Source of the DNA: Glycine soja
Lineage: Eukaryota > Streptophyta > Magnoliopsida > Fabales > Fabaceae
Assembly (NCBI RefSeq): GCF_004193775.1
Contig: NC_041004.1
Coordinates: 33,442,411-33,506,410 of the forward strand
Direction of reading: 5' to 3'
Length of the DNA stretch: 64,000 bases
The first letter of the stretch is position 1. Every line of letters starts with the position of its first letter. The translations under genes and the position numbers were made by a program. A model generated the notes under the pieces. It was not told the DNA's origin and did no database searches. It saw only the letters and a list, made by a program, of their open reading frames with translations. Below, in pieces: positions 47,624 through 58,865 of this stretch.

Positions 47624-50600
47624 ATGGAGAGGGTTGCAGAGCCAAAGGTACTCCCTCGAACCTTGCCTATCCTGGTTGAGGTATCGAACTCACGCACAGC
47701 TGCTGCAAGAGAGTCCGGTCAGAGACTAAATCGCCAGGAAGTTTCGGGTGTCGGTGGGATTTCACTGAGAGAAGTGAATCAATTGTCCAGAACAAGGGAT
47801 GTGCATGTTCCTATTACACATATGGCCTCCATCAGAGAAGTGGCTCAGTTGACGAATGCACGGATATATTTGGTGCAAGAAGATACAGGATTCGATGCTC
47901 GATCCTCTGAAGAATCCCTCACCTTTGAGCCTACTATGACATGGAAAGGAAATGGCTCTTCACCAGAAGAAGCTGAAGAATTTGTGCCCGATATTGAGAC
48001 ATTGAAGGGGAGCAGTGATTCATTTGAGGATGGTGGTTCGAGTTTATTTGCTGGTGCTAGTCATCCCCCTGAACCTGTTGATACAGATCTCATGAGAACG
48101 GTTTTTGTACCGATAGGTCAAAACAAATCCGAGGCTGGATGCTTAATTAAGAACTTGCCCACAAAGGGCCCTTTCCTGGAGGATCTCTCGATTCGTGTTC
48201 CTGCAAAGAAACCAAGTCCAGCTGTTCTTTCCCCTGAAGAAAGTCTGGTTGAAGAACTAAATGGCATAGGGAACTTATCATTTTTAGGTCCTCGAACATT
48301 GCAGAGTACTGAGAACTCTCTCCTCCCTCCAGATGCTGAGGAAAAAGAATGTGTTTGGGATGCTTCTTTGCCTCCTAGTGGCAATGTCAGTCCACTTAGT
48401 AGTATTGATAGTATCGGTGTTGTCACTGCGATGAGCATTGTTAATAGTTGTGCTAGTACGTATCGGAGTGATGCAATGACCAGTGATGGCATGCTTAGTT
48501 TAGACAGGAACTGTGACAGTAATAAAGGTAGTGTAAGGGGGGATTCACTAGAGAGTGCTAAAACTAGTGTTAGTCGGCCAAGTGATAGCAGTGGCCTCAG
48601 CGATGACAGCAACTGGAGCAACATTACTGGTAGTGCCAATAAACCTCACAAAGGAAATGATCCTAGGTGGAAGGCTATCCTTGCCATCCGGTTACGGGAT
48701 GGGATTTTGGGCATGAGTCATTTTAGGTTACTCAAACGACTAGGATGCGGCGATATTGGAAGTGTCTATCTCTCAGAGCTGAGTGGAACTCGGTGTTATT
48801 TTGCAATGAAAGTTATGGATAAGGCATCCCTAGCAAGCAGAAAGAAGCTGACTAGAGTACAGACAGAGAGGGAGATATTGCAGTTGCTGGACCATCCATT
48901 TCTACCGACTTTGTATACACATTTTGAGACTGACCGATTCTCGTGTTTGGTAATGGAATATTGTCCAGGTGGTGATCTGCACACTTTAAGGCAGCGGCAA
49001 CCTGGGAAACATTTTTCAGAATATGCTGCACGGTATGCTTTGTATTTACATAATTGCTTTCCTTTACCTAAGCTTTTTGTTAATTACTTTCCATCATGTA
49101 TTTGTGTGTTTATGTGCATGAATTCAAATGTCAATGATATAATGTGATTACCTTTTGCTTTTCATGAAGCTTTATCTAAACTAGAGAAATGTTAATTTTT
49201 GTTACATTTGGAGAGTTTTTGAAAAACATGAACAATTTCTTCAAAACAAAGGGGGAATTAAGGATTTGTAATTAATCTTCTTTTTACTTCCTTCTTATTT
49301 ATTTATTTTGCTCATACATTGAGGTGCAAACTTATTCAGAATCTTCAATGCTTGATTGTGTATTTCACTAATTCATGGCTTTATCTCTCCCTTCTCTACA
49401 AGTTAACTATCAATTCTGTTATTTCTAAATCTCTTTTGAAACTTGAAAGCTGTATAAATTTAAACTTATTGCAGGCTTGAGTTATGCTAGTACTTCCTCT
49501 ACCTTCAAAACGCAAACCACTTCTTATTGTGCCCATCATTTGAACAAGAATATTTCAGAAAGCACATTTGATTTGTACTTCATTTCATTCAACCTTGTTA
49601 AGTGATTCATGCATGATATTCATCAGCAAATGATGTGATAAATATGTGTCTTTCTAGTATTGTTAGATGGACCTGCCAACCACTTTGGGAACTATCTAAC
49701 AAGTATCTTGCAGAAGTGGCCACTCTTATAAGAGTATTTCTGTTTGTGTAGTATTTTTATACAGACTGATGTGTGTCTTCTTGCTTTAAGACTAAACATA
49801 ATATTGAGGGGATTAGCCTTACAATTTTTTGTTTCCCATATACAAAAAAACTGGTGCATGATCTTCTTGTTCTCCATAACATGCCTTTGCACTTGAATAC
49901 ATTATTATTTGGCACTCTCAATCATCATAATGATTTATGTTGTCATTTTCTCTACATATAGCTTTTATGCTGCGGAGGTCCTGCTTGCTCTTGAATATCT
50001 TCACATGCTTGGAGTTGTGTATAGAGACCTCAAACCTGAAAATGTGTTGGTCCGAGATGATGGTCACATAATGCTATCAGATTTTGATCTTTCCCTCAGA
50101 TGTGCTGTGTCACCTACTCTTATTAGAACTTCCTATGATGGTGACCCTTCAAAACGGGCAGGTGGTGCATTCTGTGTTCAACCTGCATGTATTGAGCCAT
50201 CATCAATGTGCATCCAACCTGCATGTTTTATTCCCCGGTTATTTCCTCAGAAAAACAAGAAGTCACGGAAGCCAAGAGCTGATCCTGGGTTGCCATCCAG
50301 CACACTTCCAGAGCTTGTTGCTGAGCCTACTCAAGCTCGATCTATGTCCTTTGTTGGCACTCATGAGTACCTTGCCCCAGAAATTATCAAGGGTGAAGGT
50401 CATGGAAGTGCAGTTGATTGGTGGACATTCGGAATTTTCTTGCATGAGCTATTATATGGTAAGACCCCTTTCAAAGGGTCAGGAAATCGCGCTACACTTT
50501 TCAATGTAGTTGGTCAGCAACTCAGGTTTCCCGAATCACCGGCGACCAGTTATGCCAGCAGGGATCTGATCCGTGGGTTGCTCGTGAAGGAGCCACAGCA

Positions 50601-50844
50601 TCGTCTTGGGGTTAAAAGGGGAGCAACTGAGATCAAGCAGCATCCCTTCTTTGAAGGTGTGAACTGGGCATTGATTAGGTGCAGCACACCGCCAGAAGTG
50701 CCGAGACCGATGGAAAATGAAGTACCAGCAGGGAAGGTTGTGGGACCAGTTGATCCTGTTGGGGTTGGCAGCACTAGTAAGAGGATAGCAGGTACTGACA
50801 ACATGAAGTCTGGGGGTAAATATCTGGACTTTGAGTTCTTTTAG
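47624..50844 (+). CDS. AGC VIIIa protein kinase, D6PK/PAX-like
   Basis: Serine/threonine kinase of the plant AGC VIII group, whose D6PK/PAX members sit at the plasma membrane and phosphorylate PIN auxin carriers. Exons 47624-49032 and 49962-50844 join in phase (…[17 protein letters not shown]), giving 763 residues. A Ser-rich N-terminal region of about 345 residues precedes the kinase domain: P-loop GCGDIGSVY (~374), FAMKV lysine (~396), [22 protein letters not shown] (~490), the AGC VIII hallmark DFD in place of DFG (~510), and an insertion with Cys-Pro-rich CVQPACIEP…CIQPACF and basic [23 protein letters not shown] (~598), [15 protein letters not shown] and the C-terminal PDK1-docking DFEFF follow. 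The intron position and C-terminus are typical. The long N-terminus suits PAX (AGC1-3) better than short D6PK, from memory. No lesions seen. Confidence 0.93.
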
Positions 50845-53176
50845 TTTGGACTCCTCAATCTGTTTTTTATTATTGTATTTGCCATTCTCAGTCAGTTTCA
50901 TGGGTGCTGCCCATCATTACAATGTTATTTCAGCTTACCTGTGCCTTTTAGTAGAAGTCCATTTCAGTTGGAAATATGATACCTCAACTTTAGATTAGGT
51001 TTTTCTCCTTGTCGGATCCGGTATTTCATTTGGATAATCCATAATGTAGTGTTTCTATACAGAATTTAAATACTTCTCATGAAAATTATAATCTTTCTAC
51101 ATTTTTGGGCTAGATTTCTGATGTTATCAGGTGCAGATGGCATTGTTGTGTGATGTTCTTTCATTCTGCTTATGATTATCTTGGAGTTAAAATAGAATGC
51201 TCATAGAACAATGATAAGGAATATTCACAATCGGTTTCAGGGCCTGTTTGAAAAGAAGAGGTTGCTGGTTCCATTTCTTGATTTCCATCTCACCTGAATT
51301 AATATTCATTCAACATTTTTAGAATTACTGCATTAGGTAAGATAAATTAGATTTCACATCATGAATAAAATAAGGAAGTACTCTAAATTGAGTTTTGCTT
51401 TGTTGAGGAAAGTAATGCAAATGATATCTTTCAAAACTCTACTTCAGCGCAATTATGAGAAGTCTGCTGAAATCTAGTGAGTTAAATAGGGTTAAGAAGC
51501 TACCCTGATTCATTCCTTTTGTTTATTTGGGAAAGCCTGGATTATTATGCTTTGCAAGAGTAGATTTTTCTGTTGAATCTTTGGTCTGATGGAAATCCAC
51601 ACGAATTATGGCATTTCCTATGGTTATGTTAGTATAAGATATCTTGCACATTTTGTGAAATTTGATATAAATTATGTATTAAGACTTTCACTTTGAAAGG
51701 AGATAATGTCTTAATCACACTAACAAAACTTATGGTAACATTCCTTTTTTCAGTTAATCTTTCCCAGAAAGTATTATTTTAACCTAAAATTGTTTTACTG
51801 CAATTTTCACCCCTTACAATTTATTGTATTTTTGTGAAAAACCAACCTTGAATCTAAGATGCCCTTTTTTTCCTATCTATTTTCCCCATTTGTAAGACTC
51901 AACAAATACAAGATAAAAAGTTTGAAATCATTGAATTGATGTTAAAATGAAAAGGGCAGGAGCAATTCACAAAAGCAAAATGAGGACCACATTTAACATA
52001 GCAGGCTTTTCATTTTAATTATACAATCACTACTTTTCATGGTTTTTCCTTTGGTCCCCCCTCTACAACATTTGTGCTGCATGTGTTATAGATTCTCTGC
52101 GTGGAGATGAAAGGAGACTTGTCAATATAATGTAGTCATTTGTAGGCTTGTCACAATTTGCTTGCGTCCCGTTATTTCTCTCTATGGTCCTTTCATGAAA
52201 ACATAGATGTTTCTGAAAGCTGCAACAGGGACTAGTTGATGACAATGACATACCATGCCAAACCTGGACTAGAGTCAAGGTATGTTTGAATGGAGTAGAA
52301 GAAAAGGATAAAAAGAAGATATTTTTTTCATTTTTAAAATTGAGAAAATTATGGCAAGTCACCAACCAACCACTTCTACAAACTCAAATGAACTTTTCTA
52401 AACTTTAATAGCTTGCTTATCCTTAAAGGGTTATATTGTTGGCCATAATGCCATATTTTGCCATACATATAATTAATTACGATATGACAGGATCAGTAAA
52501 ATTCATGATACATTATTTGGACTTTAGGTCAACTTATTTAGTTCATAGTATTTTTAAAATCCCCTATTTAATTGGTACTTGCAATCAATGCCTGCTTGGT
52601 TCAGGAAAGTAGTAGGGTACGTAGTTACCAAATTGAAGAATGAAATCCAAATCCATAGAAGAGAAGTTCCCAAATTGTATATCCATACACACTTTCTCGT
52701 CCTATCCTCTAGCAGAACTAAACTATCTTTCAATGTCAGTAGCCTAAGATACTTTTAAGATTATGCTAGGATAAACTTCTGTCTAATCACTTCAACGAGA
52801 AAAAAATAAAATAATTTTTTCAAAAATTAAAAATTAGCTTGTACATAAGTTAAAAATTATCTTTGAGAGAAATTAATATAAGAGAGCTTTTATAAATTAA
52901 TTTATGTGTAAGCTAATTTTAATTTATTAAAAAGTTCATTTCATTTACTTGTATTTCTTCTCTTAAAAATGCTTTTAAAGAAGTTTATGCAAACAAGTTC
53001 TAATTTTTAATAAATAATATAATTAGAAAATAGTACTTATCAATCATGGGAACTTGGGACAGCTCTTACTTGAATCCACCCATTCGTTTTATGTCATATT
53101 GCATCAAATTCTGAAAGAAGTATCTCAAACAATTAAAAAGAAACGACAGAATCAACACGAGAGTATTTGAGTTTAT
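50845..53176. other. Kinase 3' UTR and intergenic DNA
   Basis: The first ~200 nt are probable 3' UTR. The remainder to MULE C is AT-rich without coding evidence; a minus-strand open frame at 52063-52365 has no recognisable features. Confidence 0.5.
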
Positions 53177-53450
53177 GGAGATGCTAGGAGCACCCAATAT
53201 TTTCTGAAAATGTCAGAAATGTCCCTTCCCCTATCTTTTTCTTTAAAAAGCTGGGTGCACAGTGATTTCCGCTACGAAGCTTTTTTTTCTTGCGTTTCTC
53301 TCTTCTGTGCGATATTTTCTTGCGCTAGGTGAGCTTTTGGTGAAGGTGAAGGGGCTGGTGTTCATTGTTGTGGTGGTTTGTTCGACGTCGTAAGGCAAAC
53401 GAGGTACGTGGTACGCATTTCTGCATCTCTGATGGGTGTTTGTGAATGGG

Positions 53451-53620
53451 CTGATCCGTAGAGCATACGGATCAAGTTGATCCGTAAGACTGGTACGGAT
53501 CAAGTTGACCTGTATGTTATTGTTAAGAATACGGATCAACTTGATCCGTATAAGCCTTACAGATCAAGTTGATCCGCAAGGCTTATACGGATCATGTTAA
53601 TTTGTAAGGTTTATACGGAT
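53451..53620. repeat. MULE C left subterminal palindrome array
   Basis: Four to five units such as CATACGGATCAAGTTGATCC and ATACGGATCAACTTGATCCG, more uniform (GATCAA arms) than in MULE B. They lie in the predicted intron 53404-53879 upstream of the transposase ATG. Confidence 0.8.
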
Positions 53621-53893
53621 TTTGAATTTGTAAAATTTATTTAATTTTATAATTATTTAAATTATTACTTTGTTTGTATTGTCATAATTAAAAATAATTT
53701 AATTGTTTATACGTTTAATTGATTTTCATTGTATGTAGAATGACATAGGGTTTTTGCATTTTACTAATAATGAGTTGTTGTGATTGATAATAAAATATTA
53801 TGTATAGTTTTGTATGTTATGTCTAGTTCGTTAGGTGTTGTATGTCTGTGTTGAAATTTATGATTTATTGTTAAGATAGACGAAGATCAGTGG

Positions 53894-56847
53894 ATGTATG
53901 AAAGTATAATGTCTGAAGAAGTTGATATGGATTATCAAAATGAAGAAGAATGTGGTGTGAATGAACCACATGTTGATTGTTCGAATGCGTTTAATACTTC
54001 TCAGGTAATAATGTTCATGATTGTGAGTGATTTAATAAAATGAATATGTTGTAGAAAACTAAAATTATCTGGATTGCTTTGTAGGTGTTTGACAGTCGAG
54101 AGGATGTTTTGTGGTGGGCTCGATTCGTCGCTCATGAAAACGGATTTGTGACAGTGATTATAAGGTCTGACACAAACACTGGTAGTAGAGGAAGGACTTC
54201 GTTTGTGTTAATTGGTTGTGAAAGGAGTGACGAATATAGGTGTAGGAAGAAAGAATTTGTTAGAAGAGATACTGGGACTAGGAAATGTGGCTGTCCTTTC
54301 AAGCTTCGTGGCAAGCCAGTGGTTGGAGGACAAGGCTGGATGGTGAAGTTGATGTGCGGGATTCATAATCATGAATTGGCCAAGTCATTAGTTGGACATC
54401 CATATGCTGGGCGATTGACTAAAGCTGAAAAGACACTTATTGTTGATATGACGAAGTCAATGGTGAAACAAAGAAGCATTCTGCTAACTCTGAAGGAGCA
54501 TAATGTCAATAGTTGTACGACCATCAAACAAATATACAATGCAAGAAGTGCATACCGTTCTTCCATAAGAGGAAGTGATATTGAAATGCAACATCTAATG
54601 AAACTTCTTGAATGAGATCAGTATATTCATTGACACAGATTAAAGGATGAAGACGTGGTTCGTGATATCTTTTAGTGTCACCCTAATGTAGTGAAGTTAG
54701 TCAATGCATGTAATTTGGTGTTTTGATAGACAATACCTACAAAACAAACAGGTTTAGACTCCCACTGCTTGATTTTGTTGGGGTGACACCAACTGGGAAG
54801 ACATTCTCTGCCGATTTTGCATATATGGAGGGTGAACGTCTTAATAATGTGATTTGGGCTTTAGAACGCTTCTGAGGTATATTGTTAAGACGTGATGTCC
54901 TCCCTGGAGTTATTGTGACTGACAGAGACCTAACATTGATGAATGCAATGAAAACTGTATTTCCTGAGTGTACAAATTTGTTGTGCAACTTTCACATAAA
55001 CAAGAATGTGAAGGGCAAATGTAAATAATTAATTGGTCAAAGAAATGCTTGGGAGTATGTCATGGATGCCTGAGGAACTCTTGTTGATTGTCCTTCAGAG
55101 CAGTAGTTTGATGAGTGCCTGAAGAAGTTTGAAATGGTTTGTTCACTTTGGCCAATGTTTGTTGACTATGTCAAGGAAACATGGATAATCTCACACAAGG
55201 AAAAATTTGTTTATGCCTGGATGAATAAGGTGATGCACTTAGGAAACACAACAACAAACAGGTATGAAATTGTTCAATTATTTCTATTAACGTTGATGAA
55301 TTGATGGAATTTTATTGTTGTATATGTTTATTGTTATTTGTGTATTTGAAATGTAGGGTTGAATCTACTCACTGGGCTTTAAAAAGAGTGTTACAGAATA
55401 GCCTTGGAGACTTATGCAGTGTCTGGGATGCCATGAACAACATGATGACGCTACAACACACGGAAATTAAAGCATCATTTGAAACAAGTACACATGTCGT
55501 TGGACATGTCTTCAAAAAAACCTTATACAGAGAGGCTTCTTGGAATGATTTCAAGGTATGCTTTAAATCAGATTGCTGCTGAATTTGAGCGTGTTCACTA
55601 TGCTGGCAAGAATCCTTCCACTTGTGGTTGTGTCATGAGAAGCACGCACGGTCTTCCTTGTGCTTGTGAGCTATCCAAATATGTTGATGGTTGCATCCCA
55701 CTAGATTCAATCCATATGTTCTGGAGGAGACTTAGTTTTTCAGACCAAGGGTTATCTAAGCTCGAAGTGAGCATCAAGGAAGAAATGGAAATAATATCCA
55801 AAAGATTTGAAGAACTTGATGTTTGTGGTAAGTTTACTCTGAAGACTAAACTTCGAGAAATTGCATACCTTGATCAAAATTTGATGTGTCCTCCTCCAAC
55901 AAAGGTTAACACAAAAGGTGCACCGAAGAAACGATAAACAGAAACCCAAGGTCAACAAAGCGCGATCCATCTTACTGGGAGTATGTAGATGCTTTTCATT
56001 CTGTGCAAAATAGCAATTCGTCAGTGAGGCGTAGTGCATCATCTTCTGAGCATCCCAATCCAAGAACGATCATGCCTATGTTGGACCAATTTTTGCCATT
56101 TATCCACGACTTCATTCATAACATTGTTGATGTCAAAACTGATGGAAACTATGGATATCAGTTGGTTGCCAGTTTATTAGGTATGGGTGAAAACTCTTGG
56201 TCGTTGGTCCGCACCCATCTCCTTAAAGAACATGGGAAATTCTCAGATGAGTATATGAAGCTCTTTGGTGACAAGGAAAGATTTGAGGAATTAAGGATGT
56301 CAATACTTGTTGATGGGTTAACCAAGGTATGTAATTTATGTTTTTGATTTTTAAGACTTAACTTTAAAATTAAGTTTGACGTGTATATTTGTTTCATTCA
56401 GGTGACTATGGATAAGTGGATGGATATAATCGACATGGGATATGTCATTGCATCAAGGTATAATGCAATCCTTGTATCCTTGTCTCAACAACAAAGCATG
56501 ACATTCTTTTCTCTTAGAAATCAACCGCCATCAGATTCTTCAGTGCATCGCATAATTTGTATCAGTCACGTGTATGACAATCATTTTGTTCAGGTACATT
56601 CTAGATATAAAGTGTTTTTTTTTTTTTATTTATGCAATGAGTTTTGTACGATTGAGTTAATATTTTTTTTGTATGTACAACAGGTTTATTTAAAAGACCG
56701 TTGTCCTTTACCGCCTGTAGCATTGTTATGGTCTAGCAGTTGTCATCCTCAGGCGAAGCAGTGACCAACTCCATATATTAGTAGAATGCAACATTACAAA
56801 AGCTTCATGATGTTCAAAAGAGACTATGTTGACATAAATGATGATTG
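53894..56847 (+). pseudogene. FAR1/MULE transposase with C-terminal OTU-like domain
   Basis: Exon 1 runs from ATG 53894 to 54004 and exon 2 from 54085 to about 55261, then exon 3 from 55357. Domains in order: FAR1-type zinc region (CERSDEYRCRKKEF, KCGCPFKLRG, GIHNHELAK); MULE core, with Glu in VESTHWALKR; SWIM-like CGCVMRSTHGLPCAC; and an OTU-like cysteine-protease domain (about 56080-56847, introns near 56327-56400 and 56595-56684). The OTU catalytic DGNC is DGNYGY here; the NHFVQVYLKD segment with the histidine is kept. Lesions: TGA/TAG stops near 54614, 54632, 54673, 54872, 55071 and 55106, a 1-nt deletion near 54724, a 1-nt insertion near 55526, a shift near 55935 and TGA near 56761. OTU proteases remove ubiquitin; why a transposase carries one is unknown. 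Confidence 0.88.
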
Positions 56848-57214
56848 AACATGTACCTTTTAATCACTGATCTTTGTGAATTTGAATCTCACATTAGAGT
56901 TATGTGTCTTTGTATATTTGTTCCGTTAACAAAAAAATTATTACTTAATTCTTGCTTTAAGAAAAAAATTAATCGGTGCTACTAAAATAAAGTACGCATG
57001 TATGATAAATCGTTGTCTGAGTTGACAATACATTGTGAAATGCATGCGTGTTAACATAAAGCATGACAGGACACTGTAAGACTTGACTACAAATTCAAAT
57101 CTGCTGCAAGATAAAGCATGTCACGTCATTGGTGTAGTTGACAACACAGACAGAAACCATGTGCACGCGTATATATTTATTTTAAAAAACTGAAGCAATG
57201 ATACTGAAAGTCAT

Positions 57215-57225
57215 CTATATATATG
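57215..57225 (+). promoter_or_regulatory. TATA box of the second gene in MULE C
   Basis: CTATATATATG about 65 nt before the ATG at 57287, in an intergenic region of 440 bp after the transposase. Suggests an independent promoter. Confidence 0.55.
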
Positions 57226-57286
57226 ACACAGTCGAACACGGTAAAAAATCACACATTCTATCCTAACCCAACTCTTAGAACAAAGT

Positions 57287-58111
57287 ATGGTATTCTTGGG
57301 AGAAACAAGCAGTCAAACAATTGTGAACTCCACATTAGATTTTATTTTTCCAAATGGATCCATTGTTCACAATGATAGTGGTGTTTATTTTCAAACTTCC
57401 ACTCCAGCACCCATTCGAGTACCTAACGCTTGTGATTTTCAAACATTACAAACCAGAATACACAATACCCTTCAACTAATCGACAAACAATATTTAGATG
57501 AAATTTACTACCGGCAGTCATTCACAGATACAGGTAACCATCTTCACTTTCAATGTATGCAACTGAAAAATGATGATGATGTTAACACAATGTTAATGTG
57601 TAATAATCAATTTTCATGTGTTGGTCCGATTGAGTTATTATGCACCATTGGTAGAACACCATATGGTATATTAAACTTACTTGAAGCTAGTATGACCCCT
57701 ACTCATGATGCCCTGTTGTATTACAATGTGAGGTGAAACATGTCACACCAAAATGAGTTTGTTGGTTACTCGTTCACGGGAAAAAATCCCAAAAAGTTTG
57801 ACATTCCTTCTAAATGTACCATGAATGAACTGAAGGATTTGATCAAGCAAGTTGCGCCTCATGGGATTCCCTCTTATGGTATTCATGAAACACAAACGGT
57901 AATGCGATTGTTTTTTCGACAACCAAGTCACTATGAGTATTCAGATAAAATTATCAAATTCAAAATTATTGAACTGAAAACCAACGACGACGTGCTGAAG
58001 GTGTTAGTGCAGTCTAACTACTGGAAAAAATTCGGGCCAATAAAAATTTTAGTTGTTTTTAGTAAACAAGTAATGAAAATGGAAGACGACGTGTCCTTGT
58101 CTCAAAATTAG
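57287..58111 (+). pseudogene. MULE accessory gene with duplicated PB1/MuDR-N-like module, one in-frame stop
   Basis: One 275-codon frame broken only by TGA at 57734-57736 (…YYNVR-stop-NMSHQNEFVGY). The two halves are diverged copies of one module. Half 1 runs VPNACDFQTLQTRI … IYYRQSFTD … MQLKNDDDVNTMLM … CVGPIELLCTIGR. Half 2 runs IPSKCTMNELKDLI … RLFFRQPSH … IELKTNDDVLKVLV … FGPIKILVVFS. The pattern (short beta strand, helix, 'YYR/FFR', 'L-ND-DV', 'GPIEL') resembles the PB1-like N-terminal region of MuDR transposases; this is inference from pattern. It lies between transposase and PMD gene in the element. TGG to TGA would explain the stop. Confidence 0.8.
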
Positions 58112-58865
58112 CATGACTTAGTTGTAGTATTTGATGCAAATTTTATTTCTTTCCACTATGTTGAAGTTAATGAATGTTTCAATTCGTGTCCATTACCGTA
58201 TGATGATTATTTAATGTTATTGGTTTACCTAAATCAACAAATTCGTTAAATTAAAATGATAACAATGGGACACGAAAATAAATTTGTTGGTAAATAATAG
58301 TTTATAATAAAAAAACAAAGATTAAATAAAAAATAAAAAACAAAGAGCCAAATTATAGAAATTAAAATGATATTTGAGCCTCAAAAAAATTATTAATATA
58401 TTTTATGAGCATCAACTAAATGTATTTATACTCATAAAAAAGTATAAAAAATAAAACAGTTTTTTCTATAAAATTAGCTCGTGTTAAAACTTAAAATCAA
58501 AGTATATATTCTCATCCTAACAAGTTGAATTTCACGAGTCAACTCCAACAAATTATAATACTGGTATTTTTAATTATTTTTTGTTTAAAAACTTTAAGTC
58601 GTTAAATTGGTTTTGACCAAACTATCGATTTTTAATCCTCTAAATTTTGACTGTGGAATTGGATCTTTTGGATTTTCAAAAGTATTTGGATATCACATTA
58701 AAGGACACAATTAATTTAAAAGTTAACACTAATATCATAAACAAATATTATCAACCAAAATAACTATAAATATACAAAATGTTCAGTAAAAAAACAAACA
58801 TGTTTTCAAATACAAGAAAAGTATATACATCATCCAAATATGATAATATCAAATGTGTAAATAAA
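58112..58865. other. Convergent intergenic region of MULE C
   Basis: AT-rich, with 3' ends of the second gene and the PMD gene facing each other. No coding sequence seen. Confidence 0.5.

Noticed and set aside
48118..48639. 173-codon minus-strand open frame inside the kinase gene
   Set aside because: Antisense shadow of the kinase N-terminal exon with no start or splice context.
53160..53180. Target-site duplication for MULE C
   Set aside because: The 9 bp before 53177 and after 62359 do not match; ends may have decayed or be placed slightly wrong.
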